Of a stretch of DNA of 28,533 bases, positions 23,750 to 28,533 are shown piece after piece. The stretch is taken from contig JBFXEO010000010.1 of NCBI GenBank assembly GCA_050180015.1, positions 1 through 28,533 of the forward strand, read 5' to 3'. Positions within the stretch are counted from its first letter, which is position 1. Each line of letters starts with the position of its first letter. The position numbers were made by a program, and so were the translations under genes. Under the pieces are notes generated by a model. The model ran no database searches, was not told the DNA's origin, and saw only the letters and a list, made by a program, of their open reading frames with translations. This DNA comes from JBFXEO01 sp050180015. Its GTDB lineage: Bacteria > Bacteroidota > Bacteroidia > Bacteroidales > Tenuifilaceae.

Positions 23750-24178
23750 ATGAATTATTCTGATATCGTAAATATTCTGTCGAATAGTAACCTGAAGGTA
23801 ACACCACAGCGGGTAGCCGTTCTGGAAGCATTGTACGCATTGAAGGATCACCCTACAGCCGATGCTGTAAAGGAGTATGTAAGGAAAAACCATCCAAACC
23901 TTGCAATAGGAACGCTTTACAAAATTCTTGAAACGTTTTGCGAAAAAGGTATTGTTAAAAAGGTAAAGACCGACAGGGATTTCATGCGCTACGATATTGA
24001 TATGCACCGGCATCATCATTTGTACTGCGAAGTGTGCGATACCATTGAGAATTATTACGATGAGGGGCTGGATGCACTGTTACAGGATTACTTTAGCAAA
24101 AAGCAAATCCCCAACTTTGAGATCAAGGATATCAACTTGCAGATTATAGGCAATTTCAAACCAAATAAATCAAACTAA
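23750..24178 (+). CDS. Fur-family regulator, PerR-like
   Basis: A 142-aa protein. The N-terminal winged helix contains the Fur-family TPQRVAVLEAL and the recognition region TADAVKEYVRKNHPNLAIGTLYKILETF. The dimerisation domain has the metal-binding run YDIDMHRHHHLYCEVCD with D82, D84, H86, H88-H90, C93 and C96. The second CxxC pair that usually completes the structural zinc site near the C-terminus is missing: the protein ends IGNFKPNKSN. It is followed after 12 bp by a Dps-like ferritin and then by a peroxiredoxin, the classic PerR targets, so peroxide/iron control of this trio is the likely role. An iron-Fur or zinc-Zur role cannot be excluded. Confidence 0.87.
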   Translation: MNYSDIVNILSNSNLKVTPQRVAVLEALYALKDHPTADAVKEYVRKNHPNLAIGTLYKILETFCEKGIVKKVKTDRDFMRYDIDMHRHHHLYCEVCDTIENYYDEGLDALLQDYFSKKQIPNFEIKDINLQIIGNFKPNKSN

Positions 24179-24190
24179 AGACAAATTACC

Positions 24191-24703
24191 ATGGGAAAAG
24201 AAGCGAAAAGAATTGCATCGGTTGATGTGGAAAAATTATTGGAGATGTTGAATGCTGCCTTAGCGGAGGAATGGCTTGCTTACTACCAGTACTGGATTGG
24301 CGCTAAGGTGATGGAGGGCCCAATGCGTAGCGAAATTGAACCGGAGCTTTTGCTACATGCAAATCAGGAGTTGGGCCATGCTGTGCTGGTTACCGATAGA
24401 ATTATTCAGCTGGGCGGTACTCCACTCCTGCATCCGCAGGATTGGTTTAAGCATAGCCGTTGTGCCTACGATGCCCCAATTGATACTTATATTGAGGTGA
24501 TACTTGAACAAAACCTGCTTGGTGAACGTTGTGCTATTCAACGTTACAACGAGATAGCCACATTCACCAACGGCAAAGACCATACGACACACCAGATGGC
24601 CACCCAAATTTTAACCGAAGAAATTGAACATGAGAACGATATTGAGGATTGGATTACTGATATCAATAGAATGAAGGAGGAATTAAAGAAATTAAGAATG
24701 TAA
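24191..24703 (+). CDS. Dps-like ferritin (DPSL / thioferritin type)
   Basis: A 170-aa four-helix-bundle protein with bacterioferritin-like ligands inside the subunit: E26/E27 (AEEWLAYYQYW), E60 and H63 (NQELGHA), E106 (LEQNLLGE), E143/E144 and H147 (TEEIEHEND). Two cysteines, C91 and C114, match the conserved pair reported for archaeal and bacterial Dps-like proteins near the diiron site. No heme methionine is obvious. Such proteins form 12-subunit cages that oxidise iron with peroxide and so protect DNA and proteins. It is co-transcribed with the Fur-like gene (12-bp gap). Confidence 0.82.
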   Translation: MGKEAKRIASVDVEKLLEMLNAALAEEWLAYYQYWIGAKVMEGPMRSEIEPELLLHANQELGHAVLVTDRIIQLGGTPLLHPQDWFKHSRCAYDAPIDTYIEVILEQNLLGERCAIQRYNEIATFTNGKDHTTHQMATQILTEEIEHENDIEDWITDINRMKEELKKLRM

Positions 24704-24815
24704 AGGGAAGTAGGGGTGTTGGAGAAACATTAAGTGAAATTACTCCATCTATCCATTCATCCATCTCTCCACAATTGTTTTGTTCAAATTGTCTAACTAA
24801 ATAAAAATCAAAAAA

Positions 24816-25526
24816 ATGGAAGAAAATCAAGTAGTTTCAATGCCACGTATTGGCGAACCCGCACCCGAGTTTAAGGCTGTTACCACTCAGGGCGAAATTA
24901 ATTTTCCACACGATTACAAGGGTAACTGGGTAGTTCTATTTAGCCACCCAGCCGATTTTACCCCGGTTTGTACATCGGAGTTTATGACATTTGCATCGAT
25001 GGAGAATAAGTTTGCACAGGCAAACTGCAAGTTGGTTGGCCTGTCGGTTGATGGACTATACAGCCATATTGCGTGGTTGCGCACAATTAAGGAAAAAATT
25101 GAGTACAAAGGCATGAAAAACGTTGAGGTGAAGTTCCCGTTGATTGAGGACATCACTATGAATGTAGCCAAAAAGTATGGAATGATTCAGCCCGGCGAAA
25201 GTAGCACCAAGGCTGTAAGGGCCGTGTTCTTTATCGATCCTAAGGGAATTATCCGTACTATTATTTACTATCCACTAAGTCTAGGTCGTAATTTCGAGGA
25301 GCTATACCGTGTTTTGATTGCGTTGCAAACTGCCGATGAGTTTGGTGTTGCCACGCCAGCCGACTGGCAACCCGGCGACGATGTAATTGTTCCAACCGCA
25401 GGCTCGTGTGGCGTTGCCAAGGAACGCATGGAGAGCAAGGACGAAAATGTGAAGTGCTATGACTGGTTCTTCTGCACCAAGAAGTTGGACAAGGAGACAG
25501 TTCTGAAAAAAGTGCTCAAAAAGTAG
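24816..25526 (+). CDS. Prx6-type peroxiredoxin with C-terminal cysteines
   Basis: A 236-aa thioredoxin-fold peroxidase. The active site PADFTPVCTSEF holds the peroxidatic C52 with P45, T49 and, further on, R135. The long C-terminal arm contains C198 and the pair C214 and C220 (CYDWFFC), spaced as in the archaeal three-cysteine Prx6 enzymes, where these resolve the sulfenic acid. It reduces H2O2 and alkyl hydroperoxides in the cytosol. It lies 112 bp after the ferritin gene and is probably part of the same peroxide response. It is followed by a short hairpin terminator. Confidence 0.93.
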   Translation: MEENQVVSMPRIGEPAPEFKAVTTQGEINFPHDYKGNWVVLFSHPADFTPVCTSEFMTFASMENKFAQANCKLVGLSVDGLYSHIAWLRTIKEKIEYKGMKNVEVKFPLIEDITMNVAKKYGMIQPGESSTKAVRAVFFIDPKGIIRTIIYYPLSLGRNFEELYRVLIALQTADEFGVATPADWQPGDDVIVPTAGSCGVAKERMESKDENVKCYDWFFCTKKLDKETVLKKVLKK

Positions 25527-25543
25527 AAAGTGTCGATTCAATT

Positions 25544-25570
25544 AGGTGGGCAGCAATGTCCACCTTTTTT
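25544..25570 (+). terminator. Terminator after the peroxiredoxin gene
   Basis: AGGTGG (25544-25549) pairs with CCACCT (25560-25565) and runs into a six-T tract, 17 bp after the stop codon. Confidence 0.7.
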
Positions 25571-25587
25571 ATTGTAATATAAAAAAA

Positions 25588-25688
25588 CACCGACTGAGAC
25601 GGTGGTAATGGAAAAAAGGCTAAGCCGGATAACTTTGCCCGTGGACAAAAAAGTAAATTACCACCTGCAAAGCAGGTGGTTGTTTTTT
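25588..25688 (+). repeat. Segment with mutually exclusive hairpins between convergent genes
   Basis: Three possible pairings share arms. CACCG (25588-25592) can pair with CGGTG (25600-25604). GGTGGTAAT (25601-25609) can pair with ATTACCACC (25657-25665). ACCACCTGC (25660-25668) can pair with GCAGGTGGT (25672-25680), the last with an AAA loop and a T-tract at 25683-25688. The last hairpin looks like an intrinsic terminator, and the middle pairing would prevent it. It could also be the remnant of a hairpin-ended mobile element of IS200/IS605 type. No transposase gene is present. Confidence 0.45.
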
Positions 25689-25822
25689 AATGTTAAACGT
25701 ATTCCATTTACAAAGGCTTTCTGGAGATTTTGCGGTATATTGGTAAACAGTTTTTAGTTATTCTGCAACGGCAATTGTTTTGTTTCCCTTTTACAGTTCC
25801 ACATCCGACTTTGTTTACAGGT

Positions 25823-27166
25823 TTATCTTCCGGTTACCTGTAAATAGTTTACTTTGGCAATTCGGTACTGCGTCAGGGCTTCGGTATAGTTGTCGCGCGA
25901 CTGTTGAAGTTGTGCCTGTGCCTCAAGCATGTCCGATACGTTGACCATGCCGGCTTCGTAGTTGTTTTGGTTTACCCGCAGGTTCTCTTCTGCCTGTTCT
26001 ATGGAGATTTTTGCCAACTGTACCTGTTTGTAGGCTTCGTTGAGCATATTTTGTCCCTGCTGCATTTGCAATAACAGTTTTCCATTGGTGTCGTTTACCA
26101 TGTTGTGGTTTTGTTCTTCTTTTATGCGGCGTTCCTTCATTTTGTGCTTTGCTTCCCACCACCCCGAAATAGGGATGCTTACCGTTCCGAATACCATCCC
26201 GAACCCGTCCCCGCTATCGTCCATTATATCAAGGTATAGCACACCTGCCCCTACGGCTGCCTGCGGTAAATATTCGCCGCGCTGCATTTTGGTCCTGTAT
26301 TTCTCCGCTTCGCTGCTTTTTTGCAACATCATATATTCCTCCCTGTTTTTCAGAGCCTCGCTATGGTCGGTGTAATATTGTTCGGGTATGCCGTCTATTT
26401 CTACATCGTCGGTAAAATTCATATCACCGCTGTATTCAATGCCGATGTACTGGCAAAATGCCATTTTTGCCAGTTCTGTGCCGTTCAGCAGGCGGCTGAG
26501 GTTCATTTGCAGTTCGTTTTGTTTCAGTTCAACTTTTAACAAATCGTTGCGGGTAATCAACCCGGCTTCCAACGCATTTGCCACATCGTTGTGTAGCGTG
26601 TCCACTAATTTGATGTAATTTTCAAGGGTCTTCTTTTTTTCGCCCAGCGACACTATTTGCCAGTATTGTTTTTCGGTTTCCAGCAGTATTTCTTTCTCTG
26701 TTGCTTTTAGCTGAAGTTCGCTGACTTCAATCCCGATATTGGCCAGTTTGTTTCCGGTGGCTATACGCCCCCCTGCATAAATGGGCTGTGTGGCGGTGGC
26801 CATACCAATTGCCCCTTCTTCGAGCATTGAAATAGCCATCCCGGGGAAGTAGGCAAACTCTGTGGCTGTGGCCAGGTTTTCCGGGTTGCCGTCATACACG
26901 GGCAAATTACCTCCCGGAACCTCCATATTGATTAAAGGATCAGTAAATTTGTATGACATGGCTGTGGCACTTACCTGTGGGAAGTATTTGGTATAAGCCG
27001 CTTTCTTTACTTCTTTGGAGGCTTCTACATCAAGCATCTTATTTTTCATTTGCGCATTGTTTTCTATTGCCATCTCTTTGCACTGCGCAAGGGAATAGGT
27101 TTGAGTGTTTGCTGTGAAAGGCAGCCATAATACAGCAAGTGATATGATAAAATATTTTACGTTCAT
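25823..27166 (-). CDS. TolC-like outer-membrane efflux channel
   Basis: A 447-aa protein with signal peptide (about 1-21, FIISLAVLWLPFTANTQ) and the two-fold repeat of the outer-membrane efflux family (PF02321 type). Each half has long amphipathic helices, for example EVSELQLKATEKEILLETEKQYWQ and KISIEQAEENLRVNQNNYEAGMVNVSDMLEAQAQLQQSRDNYTEAL, the latter being the family's most conserved stretch. It forms the outer-membrane and periplasmic tunnel of a tripartite pump. It starts 20 bp after the stop codon of the RND permease, so the pair is one operon. The membrane-fusion protein should lie upstream, beyond the window. Confidence 0.92.
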   Translation of the reverse strand: MNVKYFIISLAVLWLPFTANTQTYSLAQCKEMAIENNAQMKNKMLDVEASKEVKKAAYTKYFPQVSATAMSYKFTDPLINMEVPGGNLPVYDGNPENLATATEFAYFPGMAISMLEEGAIGMATATQPIYAGGRIATGNKLANIGIEVSELQLKATEKEILLETEKQYWQIVSLGEKKKTLENYIKLVDTLHNDVANALEAGLITRNDLLKVELKQNELQMNLSRLLNGTELAKMAFCQYIGIEYSGDMNFTDDVEIDGIPEQYYTDHSEALKNREEYMMLQKSSEAEKYRTKMQRGEYLPQAAVGAGVLYLDIMDDSGDGFGMVFGTVSIPISGWWEAKHKMKERRIKEEQNHNMVNDTNGKLLLQMQQGQNMLNEAYKQVQLAKISIEQAEENLRVNQNNYEAGMVNVSDMLEAQAQLQQSRDNYTEALTQYRIAKVNYLQVTGR

Positions 27167-27186
27167 TGTTCTAAAATTTATTTGTT

Positions 27187-28533
27187 TTATTTACGTGCCG
27201 GTGATTTGATTTTATCCATAACTTTCTTTTTTTTATCCCTGACATTATCCCTGATACCAGCAATCTTAACCCTGTCGAATAGCTTCCAGTAAACCACAGG
27301 TAAGGTCAATACGAGTAATACCATTCCAAAAACGGTGCCCCAAAAGATAGTAATACCCGTGGGCGCCCATAGCGAAGACTTGCTGAGAATCATTGGAATA
27401 ATGCCTATGGCTGTGGTCATTGACGTGAGGAAAATGGGAACCATACGTCGTTTACCGGCTTCACAGGCAGCTATTTTTGCCGGTTTTCGCTCTTTTGTCC
27501 GCGCGTTCTCGGCGTGCTCGAACAGGATGATGGCATTCCTTATGGTAATACCAAAGAGGCTTATCAACCCCAGAAGAGCGGTCAAACTAAGCGGGTTATC
27601 CGTAACCCATAGCCCGAAAACCATACCGGGAATAACCAATACAAGCGATAGCAATGCTGTTAGTGCCACGCTCATTTTCATAAAATTGAGCAGCAGTAAC
27701 AGGAAAAACAGGCATATCGCTACAATAATTCCTTTGGTAATCATCGGGACGACCTCTCTGTCACCTTCATATATGCCCCCGTATTCATAACTTATGTTGT
27801 GGGGCAATGTAGGGGCTATTTTGTTGTCCATAATCGTCCGCATGGCGGAAAATGCCTGAGCCTCGTTTCTTCCTCTTTTTACATCGGCCAGTACACTTAT
27901 TGTACGCACGCCGTTTCTACGCACAATTTGCCCTTCGTTCCATACCGGTTCAGCATTTGCGACTTGTCTTAAAGGAACCGATACGCCGGGAATAATGGTT
28001 GAAATGTATCTGTCTTCAATCCTGACAGGGCTGTCATATTCGTTTTCTTTTGCTGTTTTCATCACGATAGATAAGGGATAATCCTCCTCCCAAACCGTAC
28101 CGACAGGAATTCCCGTATAGTATCCTGTGAGCTCCAGTTCGGCTAATCCCCTTACCACGCCAAGCCTTGATGCCTCGGTGGTATTGAGGTTGATTTCCAT
28201 TGCCGGAAGCGGATCTTCGTAGTTGGTATGTACCCAAACCAAATCGTCAATTTCACTGAATGCTTCCATAAGGGTATCGGCATAGCTTTTTAGCTCTGAA
28301 ATGTCATCGCCGGACAGGCGGACTTCCATGGCGTTTTGTGTCAGGCTATACTCTAACTGCTTAAATTTGACGAAAGCATTGGGGTAATGATTCTGATATT
28401 TTGAGGTGTAGTCATTGAGCAATCCCACCGTAGCTTCGTTCGATGTAGTATTGACAATAAGCTGGGCAAAATTTTCACCGCCGATATTCGGCGCATAGGT
28501 GGCTTGAAAACGGGGCGATGACATCCCGATGAA
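27187..28533 (-). CDS. RND efflux transporter permease, C-terminal part (cut by the window edge)
   Basis: The frame is open through the right edge (codons F-I-G before the first ATG), so the start lies outside. About 448 of roughly 1,030 residues are present. They cover the second periplasmic (porter/docking) portion and the last transmembrane block of an AcrB-type transporter. The seen landmarks are YEYGGIYEGDREVVPMITKGIIVAICLFFLLLLL, then GMVFGLWVTDNPLSLTALLGLISLFGITIRNAIILFEH and the PIFLTSMTTAIGIIPMIL helix, all typical of the MMPL/AcrB family. It exports drugs, metals or lipophilic compounds using the proton gradient; the substrate cannot be read from this half. The tolC-like gene follows after 20 bp. 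Confidence 0.93.
   Translation of the reverse strand, partial: FIGMSSPRFQATYAPNIGGENFAQLIVNTTSNEATVGLLNDYTSKYQNHYPNAFVKFKQLEYSLTQNAMEVRLSGDDISELKSYADTLMEAFSEIDDLVWVHTNYEDPLPAMEINLNTTEASRLGVVRGLAELELTGYYTGIPVGTVWEEDYPLSIVMKTAKENEYDSPVRIEDRYISTIIPGVSVPLRQVANAEPVWNEGQIVRRNGVRTISVLADVKRGRNEAQAFSAMRTIMDNKIAPTLPHNISYEYGGIYEGDREVVPMITKGIIVAICLFFLLLLLNFMKMSVALTALLSLVLVIPGMVFGLWVTDNPLSLTALLGLISLFGITIRNAIILFEHAENARTKERKPAKIAACEAGKRRMVPIFLTSMTTAIGIIPMILSKSSLWAPTGITIFWGTVFGMVLLVLTLPVVYWKLFDRVKIAGIRDNVRDKKKKVMDKIKSPARK

Noticed and set aside
25588..25688. Complete IS200/IS605 insertion element
   Set aside because: Only hairpins are visible, with no transposase gene and no target duplication; it is kept only as a structural observation.
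27335..27790. Plus-strand ORFs within the RND and TolC genes
   Set aside because: They are antisense to strongly conserved transporter sequence, with no start context.

Overview
The window reads as chromosomal DNA of an anaerobic or microaerophilic member of the Bacteroidota, probably Bacteroidales/Marinilabiliales-like. This rests on gene families (an M64 peptidase, a CreD module with its own small winged-helix regulator, many lipoprotein or signal-peptide leaders), on promoters of the Bacteroidota TTTG / TAnnTTTG type, and on the general absence of Shine-Dalgarno sequences. No rRNA, tRNA, CRISPR array, transposase gene or origin was seen.

Layout. (1) 1-5000: an M64 zinc peptidase on the minus strand interrupted by an in-frame TAA, a gluzincin-type zinc metallopeptidase lipoprotein, and a MutS-like ATPase without the mismatch-recognition domain. 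(2) 5346-7707: membrane protein, winged-helix regulator, then CreD. The same 27-bp promoter/operator sequence (25 of 27 identical) precedes both the first gene and creD. (3) 8013-14665: a tight five-gene plus-strand operon, the most unusual part. It encodes a 107-aa protein of unknown function, a 64-aa zinc ribbon, a cytosolic caspase-fold (C25/gingipain-like) protease with a His/Cys dyad, a zinc-ribbon/SPFH/coiled-coil/zinc-ribbon protein, and a zinc-ribbon/AN1-like-finger protein with 22 TPR motifs. It ends at a strong bidirectional terminator. (4) 14725-15021: a small coiled-coil protein, minus strand.

(5) 15176-22619, minus strand: a Qmo/Hdr-like electron-transfer and sulfur-relay cluster. 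In transcription order it holds a DsrE-like protein, TusA, an MvhD-like iron-sulfur protein, an HdrA split by an inserted GltD/NfnB-like NAD(P)H oxidoreductase, a second HdrA with a C-terminal winged-helix extension, and a QmoC-like membrane subunit. The likely route is NAD(P)H to flavin and Fe-S centres to the quinone pool, with TusA/DsrE handling persulfide sulfur. A divergent Crp/Fnr-type regulator (22792) faces the cluster. The shared intergenic region holds two identical TATATTTG -7 elements and three TGTGA-N6-TnACA sites, which fit the regulator's recognition helix.

(6) 23750-25526: oxidative-stress genes (Fur/PerR-like regulator, Dps-like ferritin, three-cysteine Prx6-type peroxiredoxin). 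(7) 25823-28533, minus strand: an RND efflux pump gene cut by the window edge, followed by its TolC-like outer-membrane channel.

The 8013-14665 operon is the best candidate for an undescribed system. A protease without export signal, a scaffold-forming SPFH protein and a very long TPR array are tied together by near-identical zinc ribbons with CxxC-x10-CxxC spacing. That suggests a cytosolic assembly controlling a caspase-like protease. The parts are visible in the sequence; the joint function is inference.
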